Shown: positions 1-9,916, counted from the first letter of the stretch. The stretch: 61,619 nt of DNA from Thermoplasmata archaeon (GCA_021794355.1 JAJYRA010000086.1:1-61619), one strand, 5' to 3'. Numbers and translations are program-made. The notes: a model not told the origin generated them from the sequence alone.

Positions 1-28
1 GGATATTGCCTCAGTATTTTCAATGATG

Positions 29-110
29 GATAAAGCCAATGCTTTGCGAAATTCCATTGTCATGTGATGGTATGTATCAATAAAATCTACCGGACAATTT
101 CCGCCATAGG
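29..110 (+). repeat. Degenerate fragment of a ~300-bp dispersed repeat
   Basis: This stretch is related by eye to the 3' third of three longer copies at 15521-15824, 16297-16575 and 34071-34378. Shared blocks are GATAAAGCC near the start and ATTTCCGCCATAGG at the end, with spaced matches between them. The first 14 bases of the window (GGATATTGCCTCAG) also recur near 41813, so the region upstream of the ribosomal genes is probably mobile-element debris. No intact gene is seen here. Confidence 0.5.
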
Positions 111-166
111 TTCTTAAGAAAAAGTTATTAACAGTTTTTATATGCACATTGACTGAGTGATATTTA

Positions 167-619
167 ATGGTAAACGTAAAAGAGGTTCCAGCTGACCTTT
201 TGATTGAAAAGCTTACTGAGGATTTCAGCAAAAATAAAAAAATTAAGGTTCCAGAATGGACTGAGTTCCTTAAGTCTGGTGTTCACAGAGAAAAAAGTTG
301 GGTACAGGAGGACTGGTATTACAGAAGACTTGCATCAACATTAAGGAAAGTATATGTCAGAGGAAATATTGGAATTCAGAGACTTAGCGAAGAATATGGC
401 GGAAGAAAGGACGATGGTTCCAAACCTTACCATCCAGCTTCTGGAAGCAGGAGCATAGTGAGACACATTCTTAACGAGCTTCAGTCTCTTGGTCTGGTTG
501 TTAAGAAAGAAACTGGGAGATCCATATCCCCGAGCGGTGAGGCAATGCTGCAGAAAGCGTCAAAAACCGTTATGGAACAACTTTCAGAGAAACAGCCGGA
601 ACTGAAAAAATATCTTTAG
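167..619 (+). CDS. rps19e: Small ribosomal subunit protein eS19
   Basis: A 150-residue protein of the eS19 family, a small-subunit component found in archaea and eukaryotes but not bacteria. The N-terminal half carries the family block with DWYYRRLAS and the basic RKVYVRGNIGI stretch; the GSRSIVRHIL and LGLVVKK segments form the winged-helix-like RNA-binding half. The length is normal for archaea. A TTTATAT box about 25-30 nt upstream of the ATG, with no ribosome binding site, suggests a leaderless transcript that starts the cluster eS19-PDCD5-eL39-eL31-aIF6. The next gene follows after 15 nt. Confidence 0.96.
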   Translation: MVNVKEVPADLLIEKLTEDFSKNKKIKVPEWTEFLKSGVHREKSWVQEDWYYRRLASTLRKVYVRGNIGIQRLSEEYGGRKDDGSKPYHPASGSRSIVRHILNELQSLGLVVKKETGRSISPSGEAMLQKASKTVMEQLSEKQPELKKYL

Positions 620-634
620 GGAGGTGAACTGCCA

Positions 635-976
635 GTGGACTCGGACAGAGAGCTTGAGGAATTGAGACGAAAAAGAATGGAAGAGATGCAGAGAGCTCAG
701 TCTCAGGAACATGGGGAAGAAGAGCAGAAAAGTGCTCAGGAAGCAGAAAGGGCAAGAAAACAACAGATATTGAGGCAGATACTGGATGTTGGGGCCAGAG
801 AGAGACTTGCCAATGTAAGACTGGTGAGACCAGACATTGCTGAAAATGTGGAAAATCAGTTAATACAACTTTACAGCATGGGGAGAATAAACAGGATAAT
901 TTCAGATGAAGAAATAAAACAGATTCTCGGACGGATGACTGAAACCAGAAGGGAAACACATATTGAGAGGAGATGA
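635..976 (+). CDS. PDCD5-like DNA-binding protein
   Basis: A 113-residue protein of the archaeal PDCD5/TFAR19 family (DUF122), small basic helical proteins conserved beside eS19 in archaea and described as DNA-binding. The highly charged N-terminal helix ([13 protein letters not shown]) is followed by the core three-helix bundle with [12 protein letters not shown] and the C-terminal [15 protein letters not shown]. The GTG start is chosen because a strong ribosome binding site (GGGAGGTGA) lies just upstream, and because this start gives the usual family length. Its position between eS19 and eL39 is the canonical archaeal order. Confidence 0.93.
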   Translation: MDSDRELEELRRKRMEEMQRAQSQEHGEEEQKSAQEAERARKQQILRQILDVGARERLANVRLVRPDIAENVENQLIQLYSMGRINRIISDEEIKQILGRMTETRRETHIERR

Positions 977-978
977 AA

Positions 979-1134
979 ATGAGCAGAAATAAAGAAACGG
1001 CTAGAAAAATAAGATTGATGAGAAAAATCAACCAGAATAGAAGGGTTCCTGGATGGGTCATAATGAGGACGGACAGGAAGGTTACCCAGAATCCTTACAG
1101 AAGGAACTGGAGAAGAAATAACCTAAAACTCTGA
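979..1134 (+). CDS. rpl39e: Large ribosomal subunit protein eL39
   Basis: A short gene of 51 codons. The product starts [13 protein letters not shown], contains the [10 protein letters not shown] core and ends in the arginine-rich [13 protein letters not shown], the classic eL39 pattern. This protein lines the peptide exit tunnel in archaea and eukaryotes. The start lies 2 nt after the stop of the PDCD5-like gene, and GAGGAGA overlapping that gene's end serves as ribosome binding site, implying translational coupling. The length (51 aa) is exactly that of the family. Confidence 0.96.
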   Translation: MSRNKETARKIRLMRKINQNRRVPGWVIMRTDRKVTQNPYRRNWRRNNLKL

Positions 1135-1143
1135 GGGATTAAA

Positions 1144-1413
1144 ATGGCAGATGACAGCGTAAATGATGAAATATTGATGAACATTCCACTTAGGAAGGCC
1201 TTTAACAGTTCCAAGAGAAGGAGAGCAGATACAGCCATAAAAATAATTAGGGAGAGTGTGGCGAGATACACCAAATCAGAACTGGACAATGTATGGATAG
1301 ATAGCAAAATAAACGAAGAGATATGGAAGAGAGGAAAATTCAAGATTCCCACAAGTATCCAGGTAAAAGTTCTTAAATTACAGAATGATGAAATTGAAGT
1401 TTTGATACCATAG
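1144..1413 (+). CDS. rpl31e: Large ribosomal subunit protein eL31
   Basis: An 89-residue eL31 family protein. The diagnostic features are MNIPLRKAF near the N-terminus, followed by RADTAIKIIRESVARYTKS and DNVWIDSKINEEIWKRG, the helix that contacts 23S rRNA. It follows eL39 after 9 nt and its stop directly abuts the aIF6 start, so the two are likely translated together. The gene is intact and of usual length. Confidence 0.96.
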   Translation: MADDSVNDEILMNIPLRKAFNSSKRRRADTAIKIIRESVARYTKSELDNVWIDSKINEEIWKRGKFKIPTSIQVKVLKLQNDEIEVLIP

Positions 1414-2067
1414 ATGATTAAAAAATTATCCCTTTTTGAGAGTAACTATATTGGACTATATTTAAGAGCATGGGACGACATGGCGATTGGCCCAAGCAAG
1501 CTGGATAAAGTTCAGGTGGAAGCCATTGAAGAATGCCTGAAAGTAGATCTGAAGAAGAGCAGAATGGATGATTCTGGTATGTATGGAATCTTTTCTGTAA
1601 TGAATTCAAATGGCATGATCCTGAGCGGGTTATATAGAAAAAAGGATCTGGATTTTGATACGGGGCAGAGAAATGTTCTCTTCTTAAAGGATATGATAAA
1701 TGCGGTTGGAAATGATATTGTTGCCAACGACCATGGTGCAATGGTTCACGAGGATTTTTCCAAGAAAAGTGTGCAGGCCATTGAACAAACGCTTGGAGTT
1801 GAAACGGTTCAGGGTACGATCGGAGGTTTTCCCACCGTTGGATCTGGAACGGTTCTGACAAGCAAGGGCATGATTGTAAATCCTGAAACTACTGACGATG
1901 AAATGGAAATCCTGAAGGATTTCTTCAAGGTTCCCGTGAGACTTGGAACTGCAAATTTTGGAAGCCCCATGGTTGGTTCAAGCATTGTTGCAAACATGAA
2001 CGGGATAATGGTTGGCTCAGATACTACATCCATTGAACTGAATGCCATTGATGATGTTCTTTCGTGA
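1414..2067 (+). CDS. eif6: Translation initiation factor aIF6 (ribosome anti-association factor)
   Basis: A 217-residue protein of the eIF6/aIF6 family, a pentein-fold protein that binds the large subunit and prevents premature joining with the small subunit. It shows the repeated pentein motifs (GLYLRAWDDMAIGP, GSGTVLTSKGMIVNPETTDDE, GSSIVANMNGIMVGSDTT). Its ATG immediately follows the TAG of eL31, the usual archaeal arrangement. It is the last gene of the rightward translation cluster and converges with pyrE after about 58 nt. Length is normal. Confidence 0.95.
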   Translation: MIKKLSLFESNYIGLYLRAWDDMAIGPSKLDKVQVEAIEECLKVDLKKSRMDDSGMYGIFSVMNSNGMILSGLYRKKDLDFDTGQRNVLFLKDMINAVGNDIVANDHGAMVHEDFSKKSVQAIEQTLGVETVQGTIGGFPTVGSGTVLTSKGMIVNPETTDDEMEILKDFFKVPVRLGTANFGSPMVGSSIVANMNGIMVGSDTTSIELNAIDDVLS

Positions 2068-2125
2068 GTGAAATAACAGTTGGAAGTTTCATAAATTCTT
2101 TCAACCCTCCTTCGACCGGTGAATT

Positions 2126-2629
2126 TCAGTTCTTGAATATCTCCTTGAGCCTTACCAATGGAATGAGTTCAACACCATTTTCTTTCAAGAGTTCATATCC
2201 TCCTTCTTCCCTGTCAACGACCGTTATGGCTCTTGTGACCACGCAACCATTCTCCCTTAGGAGTTTTACAGCTTTCAAAACAGAATTTCCAGTAGTCACC
2301 ACATCTTCTATTATGTTGACTTCCATGCCCGGTTCCACATTTCCTATGAGAAGCTTCTTCATTCCATGCCTTGCCTCTTTCCTGATTATGAGGTAGGGTA
2401 TTTTCATCTCATAGGCCACTCCAACAAGTATTGGAACAGCCCCCAATTCAACGCCGGCAACATTTCTGGCATTAAGTTTCTTCGTGATCTCAAAAACAAT
2501 TTCCTTCAGGATTTGCGGCCTCGCACATGCATCCTTTATATCAACGTAATAATTTGATGTTTTTCCGGATGTCAGGACAAAATTCCCCTGTTTTACAGCT
2601 TTTTCCTCCATCAAAAGATCTTTTAGCAT
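2126..2629 (-). CDS. pyrE: Orotate phosphoribosyltransferase
   Basis: Transfers phosphoribose from PRPP to orotate, giving OMP in de novo pyrimidine synthesis. The PRPP-binding motif IIEDVVTTGNSVLKA is intact, as are the catalytic loop IRKEARHGMKK and the N-terminal LTSGKTSNYYVD. The start at 2629 (MLKDLLMEEKAV, 167 aa) is preferred over an in-frame upstream ATG at 2674. A TATATA element sits about 26 nt before it, the geometry of a leaderless archaeal promoter, and the extra 15 residues are not family-like. It lies in opposite orientation to pyrF (4475), so the two pyrimidine genes are neighbours but not an operon. Confidence 0.93.
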   Translation of the reverse strand: MLKDLLMEEKAVKQGNFVLTSGKTSNYYVDIKDACARPQILKEIVFEITKKLNARNVAGVELGAVPILVGVAYEMKIPYLIIRKEARHGMKKLLIGNVEPGMEVNIIEDVVTTGNSVLKAVKLLRENGCVVTRAITVVDREEGGYELLKENGVELIPLVRLKEIFKN

Positions 2630-3383
2630 ATCTGGGTAAAATTCAAATCTATATAGAATTATCCTATTCCGCACCTTGAGTGATGTCTGATCCCGTGAAA
2701 GGAGAGAATAAATTTTCTATGCAATCCTGAAATTTCTCCTATTTTAAAGCGTGAAGAAAGATAACACAGTCATTCCTCGAAATTCCCTGGAAGATCATCC
2801 CCTCTTTTGTTAGTGAACAATTTCATTGCCGATCAATAGGATAGAATAATTAATAACAGTTTTGCATTTTCAGGTTTCAATAAAATTCCAGGGCGGTGTA
2901 TTTACGCTGTCTGCGAGATACAGACCTAATTTTTCATAACGATGGCCTGAAAGCATCCTGATCTACGCTCTTTAGAATTTTATTCATTATAGCGAATTGC
3001 AAAAGTATTGCAATTAAATCCAATCGAATAATGGAGCCGTAGATTATTTACCAGTTGTTCCAGAAAATCTATGATTTAGACTCCGTGAGGATGTGAGGAC
3101 ATATCATTCATCCAGCAATCTCAATTGAAGGTGTTCGGAGAATTCAAAAATTTAAATCTTTGATAAAATAGATACTATGAGAGGGAGGATCCTGTTTTGA
3201 TTTCCTTGAGCGTGTTAATGTTAAAATGTCGGAAGAGATGGTCCATTCCTTAGAGCAAAGAAATGTCAGTGTTGATTGATTTGGTGCTTCCTGTGGGTAT
3301 TTCTTTGTCTTGAGGATGTATGTCTGACATTCGTTTGTCATTTTTTAAAAAAGTTTATATATTTGTCTGTCAATTGTCATTCT
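2630..3383. other. Long intergenic region between pyrE and ftsZ
   Basis: About 750 nt without a convincing gene. Several short open frames exist on both strands, but none has family-like content. Near 3141-3180 an A/T-rich TATA-like block is followed by a seven-codon reading frame that ends at once. The right end holds the ftsZ promoter, with TTTATATAT at about 3353-3361. No tRNA or recognisable structured RNA was found by eye. Confidence 0.5.
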
Positions 3384-4427
3384 ATGATGGAATACGATCC
3401 CGAAATGGAAAAGATGTTGAAATCTGCCAGAGTTAGAATCAAGGTTATCGGATGTGGTGGAGCTGGATGTAATTCAGTAACAAATTTAAAAAAGTTTGGG
3501 TTGGGAGGAGCAAAACTCATTGCCCTAAACACAGATGCTGCTCATCTCAAGGACAAAACTGATTCAGATGTGCTTATGCTCATAGGGGAGAGACTAACCA
3601 ATGGTCATGGTGCGAAGGCAGACCCGAATGTGGGAAGAGATGCAGCACTGGAAAGCAGGGAGACCATAATGAAGGCTACATCCAACGCTGAACTTGTTTT
3701 TATCATAGCAGGAATGGGAGGAGGAACCGGGACTGGGAGTGCACCCATAGTGGCTCAGGCTGCAAAAACCAATGGAGCCCAGGTAATTTCCTTTGTCACG
3801 CTTCCAACAAGGAGTGAGGGTGAGATAAGAAAACAGAATGCAAAAATAGGTCTTGAGAACCTTTCAAAGGTTTCACATACAGTAATAGTAATTTCCAATG
3901 AAAAATTAAAACAGATCAATAACAAGAAAAACGAGGAAGAGAGCTATGCTATGGCTGACAAGTTCATTGTAGATCAGATTTCTGGTCTTATTCAGACGAT
4001 AACTGACACGAGTCTGATCAACGTGGAATTTTCGGATCTGATGAGAGTTCTTTCACACTCCAGGGCCGCCTATGTGGGAGTGGGTGAATCTTCTGGAGGA
4101 GAGAGGAGAATGGATTTTGCTCTCAACGATGCACTCAGTAATCAGCTGATAGATGTGGATATTTCCAAGGCCAAGGGTTGCCTGATGAGAATTATTGGTG
4201 GTAATTTTACCATAGATGAATTTGATGATATATCCAAAAGAATGCTTGGGAAGATGAATGAAGATTGCGAGTTTATTGTCGGAGCAGACATGAGGGAAGA
4301 ATTGGGGGATGCCGTAAGGATATTTCTTGTTATCACAGGTGTGAATTCAAATTTCATAATAGGAAATGGGGAAGATATAGATCCACATCTTTTTGGTGAT
4401 GAAGATAACGATAACAGAATAGCCTGA
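3384..4427 (+). CDS. ftsZ: Cell division GTPase FtsZ
   Basis: Tubulin-like GTPase that polymerises into the division ring. The 347-residue product has the N-terminal nucleotide-binding segment VIGCGGAGCNS, the tubulin signature GMGGGTGTGSAP, and the T7/H8 region with NVEFSDLMRVLS and GVGESSGGERR. The ATG at 3384 (MMEYDPEMEK) is chosen because a TTTATATAT box lies about 25-30 nt upstream. An upstream in-frame extension of 36 codons is hydrophobic and lies across the promoter, so it is not coding. The C-terminal tail is short and acidic (FGDEDNDN). FtsZ is used for division in this lineage of Euryarchaeota. Confidence 0.96.
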   Translation: MMEYDPEMEKMLKSARVRIKVIGCGGAGCNSVTNLKKFGLGGAKLIALNTDAAHLKDKTDSDVLMLIGERLTNGHGAKADPNVGRDAALESRETIMKATSNAELVFIIAGMGGGTGTGSAPIVAQAAKTNGAQVISFVTLPTRSEGEIRKQNAKIGLENLSKVSHTVIVISNEKLKQINNKKNEEESYAMADKFIVDQISGLIQTITDTSLINVEFSDLMRVLSHSRAAYVGVGESSGGERRMDFALNDALSNQLIDVDISKAKGCLMRIIGGNFTIDEFDDISKRMLGKMNEDCEFIVGADMREELGDAVRIFLVITGVNSNFIIGNGEDIDPHLFGDEDNDNRIA

Positions 4428-4474
4428 TTTTTTCAATTGAGTAATTTTATTTATTATATTATCATTTCTCCGCG

Positions 4475-5098
4475 ATGGAGAGTAAAATTATAGCTTCTCT
4501 GGATCTGACAGACGAATCTAAACTCGTGAGGATGGCTGAGGAAATAGGGCAGAGCGTATTTGCCATAAAGATTAACTGGCCCACTATCCTGAGCTTGGGC
4601 AAGGGAATTATAAAAAGACTTTCAGAAACATCCAATATCATCTGTGATTTAAAGATAGCAGATATCCCAAATACAAACAGACTCATTATGGAGCAAATTG
4701 CTACACAACATCCATGGGGGGTAATAGCCCATCTTTTTACGGGAAAAGACTCCATGGAATCCATTGTAAAGGCAGCAGGGGATGCAAAGGTCATTGGAGT
4801 GGTCGCCATGAGTAATCCAGGGGCTTCGGAGTATCTAAATGGAAATTACGGAAACCTTGTTGAAGATGCAAAATCTCTGGGTTGCTACGGCATTGTGGCT
4901 CCGGGAAATGATTATAATCTCCTTGAAAGGATTTCAAAAATGAAGGGAAATTTGAAAATTTTCAGCCCTGGAGTTGGAGCTCAGGGAGGTGGATATAATA
5001 AGGCTCTATTGTCTGGAGCCGATTATGTCATCATAGGAAGAAGCCTTTATGAGAACCCTGATCCCATAGGTTACATTAAAAGTCTGGAGAGGAAATGA
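4475..5098 (+). CDS. pyrF: Orotidine 5'-phosphate decarboxylase
   Basis: Converts OMP to UMP, the last step of de novo pyrimidine synthesis. The catalytic signature DLKIADIPNTNR (the D-x-K-x-x-D-I-x-N-T pattern) is intact; the phosphate-binding loop is seen in FSPGVGAQGG and DYVIIGRSLYENPDP. At 207 residues it matches archaeal enzymes. It lies 47 nt after ftsZ with its own A/T-rich TATA-like region (TTTATTATAT about 25 nt upstream), so it may have a separate leaderless promoter. Confidence 0.95.
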   Translation: MESKIIASLDLTDESKLVRMAEEIGQSVFAIKINWPTILSLGKGIIKRLSETSNIICDLKIADIPNTNRLIMEQIATQHPWGVIAHLFTGKDSMESIVKAAGDAKVIGVVAMSNPGASEYLNGNYGNLVEDAKSLGCYGIVAPGNDYNLLERISKMKGNLKIFSPGVGAQGGGYNKALLSGADYVIIGRSLYENPDPIGYIKSLERK

Positions 5099-5275
5099 TA
5101 TAATTTTTGCATATTTCTCCCAATGATAGTGATGAAATTAAAGGAGGGGTCTGGAACACCCTCTGAGGAATTCAAATGATTTATTGATTTTTAGCACTTT
5201 TTTAAGTGGAATAACTACGAAAGTTATATATTGTAATCAAAAATACAGGGTATATCACTACAAAGACTGATCATT

Positions 5276-6163
5276 ATGAGTGACGTCCTTCCTGAACTAG
5301 AACAGAAAAGAGAGATTTTAAGAAATCTGGTCGAAGACCACATCAAGAGGCGAGATGAGCTTTCGCAAGAGGCTCATTATTACGCTGAAGAGAGAGATAA
5401 GCTTAACCAGAAATCTAAATCTATGCGCGAAGTTGTTATGAAAAAGATTGACGATAAGGGACAGCTTATCGAAAAAATTCAGAAAATGAGAAATGAGAAA
5501 GAAGATCATTTTAAGGAACTTTCTGAATTGAGAAGGGAGTTAAGAAAATACCGTGACTCATTCAAATCGCAGGGATCAGATCCTTCTGAGTTGAGAAGGA
5601 AGGAAAAAGAACTTCAGAGACTGGAGAAGACCCAGCAGACCACTCAGCTCAAGAAAGAAGAGGAAAAGAGGATTGTTCTGGAGATCAGGAAACTTAGTAA
5701 TGACATAAGAAAAACCAGGGAAGTTGTTGAAAAGGAACTGAAAGAAAATGATATTGTAAAGGAACTTTCAACCAAAATATCAGAAAAGAGAAAGATTGTG
5801 GATCAGTTCAAGAAAGAAATTGACGAAACCTCGAGAATGATTAACTCCATAGGAGATGAGATTAGCAAGGGTCTTCAGGAGCTGGATGAAACCAGGAAAA
5901 AAGCAGATGAGTTTCACGAAACGTTCATAAAGTTCAACAAGGAATCGGAAAAGGAACATGAAGGCTTCATAAAAGCAAAGACGGAACTGAGGGATCTTGA
6001 GAAGATACTTGGTGGCATGGTAGCCAAAAACAAAGCCACAAGAAAGAAGGAAAGGGAAGGAGAACTCCAGAGCAAGGCAAATGTCCTCTTTGATAAATTC
6101 AAGAATGGAGAGCAGCTTACCACTGAAGATTTATTAATTTTACAGAAAGCTGGATTTCTTTAA
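5276..6163 (+). CDS. Conserved archaeal coiled-coil protein
   Basis: A 295-residue, highly charged protein that is almost entirely predicted coiled coil: continuous E/K/R-rich heptads run from about residue 5 to 245 (for example LRRELRKYRDSFKSQ, KEKELQRLEKTQ). A short C-terminal domain reads VLFDKFKNGEQLTTEDLLILQKAGFL. This architecture matches the widespread archaeal COG1340-type coiled-coil proteins, whose role is unknown. TATA-like stretches lie at 5223-5231 and near 5250. It converges with the nucleotidyltransferase gene and the ends overlap by 4 nt. Function is not inferred. Confidence 0.85.
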   Translation: MSDVLPELEQKREILRNLVEDHIKRRDELSQEAHYYAEERDKLNQKSKSMREVVMKKIDDKGQLIEKIQKMRNEKEDHFKELSELRRELRKYRDSFKSQGSDPSELRRKEKELQRLEKTQQTTQLKKEEEKRIVLEIRKLSNDIRKTREVVEKELKENDIVKELSTKISEKRKIVDQFKKEIDETSRMINSIGDEISKGLQELDETRKKADEFHETFIKFNKESEKEHEGFIKAKTELRDLEKILGGMVAKNKATRKKEREGELQSKANVLFDKFKNGEQLTTEDLLILQKAGFL

Positions 6164-7248
6164 TCCAGGTTGTTATTACTTTCTGATGAAAGGAAAACGT
6201 TGTAGATTCTTGACCCGTCCTGTATATTTATATTGGAGGATAAAGCGCTTTCCACAACCTCGCAATTTTTTCCTATGGATGTGCTTTTCATTATAACTGA
6301 TTTGGTAACCTTTGATTTTTTTCCGATGATGCAATTCTCGAATATGATTGAGTCCATAACCCTGCAATCATCTGAAATGGATGAATTATCATATATGGTT
6401 GAGTTTTCTATAACTGCATTCTCCCCAATTCTGACTCCTTCTCCTATGTAGCAATTTCCCGTAACCGAAAATTTAGATCCTGTTGGTATCTCCTTTACTA
6501 TCATTTTCCCCTTGAAGTTGGCCTCGTTTATCTCTGTTCCATACTTAGCGGACATCAACCTGTTTGCTGCTATGAGCTCCTTTGGTCTTCCTGTATCCAA
6601 CCATGCACCCTTTCCATGGTATGTATTTATCTCAACCCCCTCCCTCAAAAGTTTTGGGAAAAGTTCCTTTGCGAAATCATAGCTCTGGTTTTCGGGGATG
6701 TATTTCAGAATTTCTGGTTCGAGTATATATATTCCGGCATTAACCGTGTTGGTAAAAACTTCGGCAGCGGTCGGTTTCTCCAAAAATCTTTTCACCAGAT
6801 TGTTTTCATCCTCCACTATTCCAAACTGCGTTGGGTCGTCCACCTCAGTCAGCAGTATGGTCGCCATCTTCCCACTTTTCCTGTGTGATTCTATGGCTTC
6901 ATCCAGAGGAAAATCAGCCAGAACATCACCACTTGCCACCACGAAGGTATCATTGAGAAACCCCTCAACCATCTTCACTGAACCTGCCGTACCTGCCGGT
7001 TCCTTTTCAACGGAGAAGAGTATGCTCTGGGTGAGATGCTTCAGTTTAATGAGACCGGATATGAGAGATTCAAATTTATATCCAGTTGTAACAATAATGT
7101 CATCTATACCGGCCTGGGCAAATGACCTTATGGGGTATTCCATACACGGTATTCCGGCTATGGGAACGAGTGGTTTTGGAATTGCGTATGATATGGGTCT
7201 CAATCTTGTACCCCTCCCTCCAGCCATTAAAACTCCCTTTAGAGCCAT
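6160..7248 (-). CDS. NDP-sugar nucleotidyltransferase with left-handed beta-helix tail
   Basis: An intact 362-residue GlmU/RmlA-like enzyme expected to make NDP-sugars for surface glycans or glycolipids. The N-terminal Rossmann-like domain begins MALKGVLMAGGRGTRLRPI (NTP-binding G-x-G-T-R-L-R-P), with KPLVPIAG and the metal-binding ASGDVLADF segment. From about residue 250 hexapeptide repeats (YIGEGVRIGENAVIENS, NCIIGKKSKVTKS) form a left-handed beta-helix, as in bifunctional uridylyl/acetyltransferases. The second ATG (7248) is chosen because it places the dinucleotide motif at the usual position. The exact sugar cannot be told. Confidence 0.88.
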   Translation of the reverse strand: MALKGVLMAGGRGTRLRPISYAIPKPLVPIAGIPCMEYPIRSFAQAGIDDIIVTTGYKFESLISGLIKLKHLTQSILFSVEKEPAGTAGSVKMVEGFLNDTFVVASGDVLADFPLDEAIESHRKSGKMATILLTEVDDPTQFGIVEDENNLVKRFLEKPTAAEVFTNTVNAGIYILEPEILKYIPENQSYDFAKELFPKLLREGVEINTYHGKGAWLDTGRPKELIAANRLMSAKYGTEINEANFKGKMIVKEIPTGSKFSVTGNCYIGEGVRIGENAVIENSTIYDNSSISDDCRVMDSIIFENCIIGKKSKVTKSVIMKSTSIGKNCEVVESALSSNINIQDGSRIYNVFLSSESNNNLD

Positions 7249-7434
7249 GAGTCCATATACCAATGACTATTAAAAATCTTGGGTCATCCGGCAATTATAT
7301 GCTTGAATTTCTCATTGGTATCTGTTAAATACCCTCCTTTTTGCGGTTTGTGTAAAAATATGGGATTAGAACCCACCTTTGGGAAACTCATAACTGGTTC
7401 TCTTAAGACCTGGCATTTGAAAGTAGGGAGTTTT

Positions 7435-9117
7435 CTATTGGTCCTCTTCGGGTCTCCTGCCATAATAGGGTATTTTAAACTTCACGCCTTTCCTCAAAAG
7501 TTCTCTTGATGCTTCATACCCTGCATCGGCGTGTCTTATTACACCAATGCCGGGGTCCCCGTTAAGAACTCTCTTAATTTTTTCTTCTGCTTCCCTTGTT
7601 CCATCGGCCACAAGAACGAATCCTGAATGAATTGCATTTCCAATTCCCGTACCACCTCCATGATGCACCGATACCCATGTTGCTCCTGAAGCTGTGTTCA
7701 GTAAGGCGTTAAGTATTGGCCAGTCTGCTATTGCATCAGATCCATCCTTCATGTTTTCTGTTTCCCTGTAGGGAGAAGCAACGGAGCCCGTATCGTGGTG
7801 GTCTCTTCCAATTGCTATGGGGGCGGATAGATCCCCATCCTTTACCATATCGTTCATTATGAGCCCAATCTTCTCCCTTTCCCCATAGGCGGCGTAGCAT
7901 ATTCTTGCGGGGAGCCCCTGAAACTTTACCTTCTCCCTTGCAAGTTTTAACCACTGCACAAGGTGATCATTATATCCAAGGTGGTAAGTGATTGCTTCGT
8001 CAAGCTTGAAGATGTCTTCCGGGTCCCCCGAAAGCGCGACCCAGCGGAACGGTCCGGAACCCACTGCAAAAAGATCTCTTATGTAAGCAGGTACATATCC
8101 CTGAATTTCAAAGGCTCTCTGTTCTCCCCCTTCCTTTGCCCTGGTTCTTAAATTGTTTCCATAATCGAAAACCTTTGAGCCGTATTCCTTTAATTTCAAT
8201 ATGGCCTGCACCTCTTTCACAATGGATTCGTAAACCTTCTTCCTGTAAGACTGGAAATCCCTGTCCCTGAACTCAGCAGCGCTTTCTACGGTGTATCCTT
8301 CCGGTATATATCCGAGATTGAGATCATGGGCTGCAGTTTGGTCCGTGACCACATCTGGAATTATTTTCTTCCTTGCAAGCTCATCGTATATGGTGGCAGC
8401 GTTTCCCAGTAGACCTATGGAAATGGGTTTCTTTCTGGATATATATTCATCCTTTATCCTCAGGGCATCTTCCAGATCCTTTGCCTGGACGTCCAGATAC
8501 TTTCCCTTAAGCCTCCTATCTATTTTTTCCTGATCCACATCTACCACTATACCCACACCATTATTCATGGTGATAGCCAGCGGCTGGGCACCCCCCATTT
8601 CTCCAAGACCTGCAGTCAGGACCCATTTTCCTGCGAGATCCTTCTGGCCAAAATCCTTCTTTGCCATTGCGTACAGGGTTTCATATGTACCCTGCAATAC
8701 ACCCTGACTTCCTATGTAAATCCATGACCCTGCGGTCATCTGGCCAAACATGGTCAGTCCCCTTTTCTCCAGATCCCAGAAAATATCATCCGTAGCCCAT
8801 TTTGGGACAATTTGCGCATTCACGATGAGAACCCTGGGAGCTTCTCTGGTCGTCTTGAAAGCTCCAACCGGTTTTCCAGACTGTATCAATAGTGTTTCGT
8901 CATTGTAAAGTTCAGTCAACATGGCAACAATTTCATGAAAATCTTTCCACGTCCTGGCCGCCTTTCCCTTTCCCCCATAAACAATGAGATTTCTTGGATC
9001 CTTGGCAACCTCGGGATCGAGGTTATTCATTAAAAGCCTTAAGGCCGCTTCCTGCTGCCATCCCCGAGCATTTAATTTTTTACCCCTTGGGGCTCTGATT
9101 TCTTTATACTCCTCCAT
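7435..9117 (-). CDS. hutU: Urocanate hydratase (urocanase)
   Basis: Converts urocanate to imidazolonepropionate in histidine degradation, using tightly bound NAD+ as electrophile. At 560 residues it has the family's normal length. Recognisable blocks are [18 protein letters not shown] at the N-terminus, [11 protein letters not shown], the [12 protein letters not shown] and [11 protein letters not shown] segments, [11 protein letters not shown], and [18 protein letters not shown] near the C-terminus. No other hut gene lies nearby, so the pathway genes are scattered. It fits a peptide- and amino-acid-scavenging life style. Confidence 0.96.
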   Translation of the reverse strand: MEEYKEIRAPRGKKLNARGWQQEAALRLLMNNLDPEVAKDPRNLIVYGGKGKAARTWKDFHEIVAMLTELYNDETLLIQSGKPVGAFKTTREAPRVLIVNAQIVPKWATDDIFWDLEKRGLTMFGQMTAGSWIYIGSQGVLQGTYETLYAMAKKDFGQKDLAGKWVLTAGLGEMGGAQPLAITMNNGVGIVVDVDQEKIDRRLKGKYLDVQAKDLEDALRIKDEYISRKKPISIGLLGNAATIYDELARKKIIPDVVTDQTAAHDLNLGYIPEGYTVESAAEFRDRDFQSYRKKVYESIVKEVQAILKLKEYGSKVFDYGNNLRTRAKEGGEQRAFEIQGYVPAYIRDLFAVGSGPFRWVALSGDPEDIFKLDEAITYHLGYNDHLVQWLKLAREKVKFQGLPARICYAAYGEREKIGLIMNDMVKDGDLSAPIAIGRDHHDTGSVASPYRETENMKDGSDAIADWPILNALLNTASGATWVSVHHGGGTGIGNAIHSGFVLVADGTREAEEKIKRVLNGDPGIGVIRHADAGYEASRELLRKGVKFKIPYYGRRPEEDQ

Positions 9118-9250
9118 GATCTGTGTAAGGAAAAATGGTTTAATAACTCTTCTTCGCTATAAGACCCTAATTATCCTGAACTTTCCCATTTAAGGCCAAT
9201 ATCTCCGGCCCATGACTTTTTCTGTTCTGACCTGAGGGAAAATTGGAAGC

Positions 9251-9832
9251 TTAATCCCTGTTAGAATAGAGACTTCCTCCAAAGGCCATAGCCCATATGA
9301 GATTTGGTATCAGGATTAACCTTTCAATTCCTCCAACACCCAGTCCTAGATCATAGCTAGTGGAGACCTTTATGGTCAGGGTAAACAGGATCAGGGCTAC
9401 AAGACTGAATGCTCCCAGTATTGCCCATACGATAGCCATCAGATCCCTTTTCTTTGAAAGCACAAAGAATGAGGTTATGGCGGCAAAGAGGAAGGCAAAA
9501 AGAGCAAAGGTAAGATGGATAAATCCGAAGTGCTCATCAAAGATTCCAACTCCTGCAGCCCCAATTCCGGAAAGTATGAGGGAAATAGTTACCCCGAGGG
9601 AATAACCTCTGAGGAATAACCCTGAAACTATTTCCAGTATACCCAGAACTATTATGGTGGCATCAAAAATGTATGCGGTGCTATCAATTCCAAGATGACT
9701 GATGGTATTGTTCGATATGCTGTAACCCTTGTCCACGAAGGCTGCTATATTCAGGAACAGTAAAAATTGCCCTATTCCCAGGAAAAGCAATAACCCTCCA
9801 ATTCTATTGTTTCTGCTGACACTACCTGACAT
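9251..9832 (-). CDS. DUF998-type integral membrane protein
   Basis: A 193-residue protein with six apparent transmembrane helices (for example GLLLFLGIGQFLLFLNIAAF and the LTFALFAFLFAAITSFFVL region). It carries the family-like loops SNNTISHLGIDSTA and LGVGGIERLILIPNLIW. This pattern matches DUF998 membrane proteins, whose role is unknown. It stands alone between hutU and the peptidase gene, in the same orientation. Intact. Confidence 0.8.
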   Translation of the reverse strand: MSGSVSRNNRIGGLLLFLGIGQFLLFLNIAAFVDKGYSISNNTISHLGIDSTAYIFDATIIVLGILEIVSGLFLRGYSLGVTISLILSGIGAAGVGIFDEHFGFIHLTFALFAFLFAAITSFFVLSKKRDLMAIVWAILGAFSLVALILFTLTIKVSTSYDLGLGVGGIERLILIPNLIWAMAFGGSLYSNRD

Positions 9833-9916
9833 AGCACGTTATTAATACTGCAATATAAATGTATTTGCCTCTATTTATAATGGGATGTGTTAACCCTGAA
9901 CCATTTCTTGAATTGC

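Noticed and set aside
570-1061. Minus-strand open frame of 163 codons with hydrophobic content opposite the PDCD5-like and eL39 genes
   Set aside because: It lies antisense to well-recognised translation genes and shows no family features of its own.
2675-2720. Possible C/D-box RNA near TGATGTCTGATCC
   Set aside because: The C-like and D-like boxes are too close together to hold a guide, and no terminal stem was seen.
3276-3383. N-terminal extension of FtsZ by 36 codons
   Set aside because: The extension is hydrophobic, crosses the TATA box and is unlike FtsZ; the leaderless ATG at 3384 fits better.
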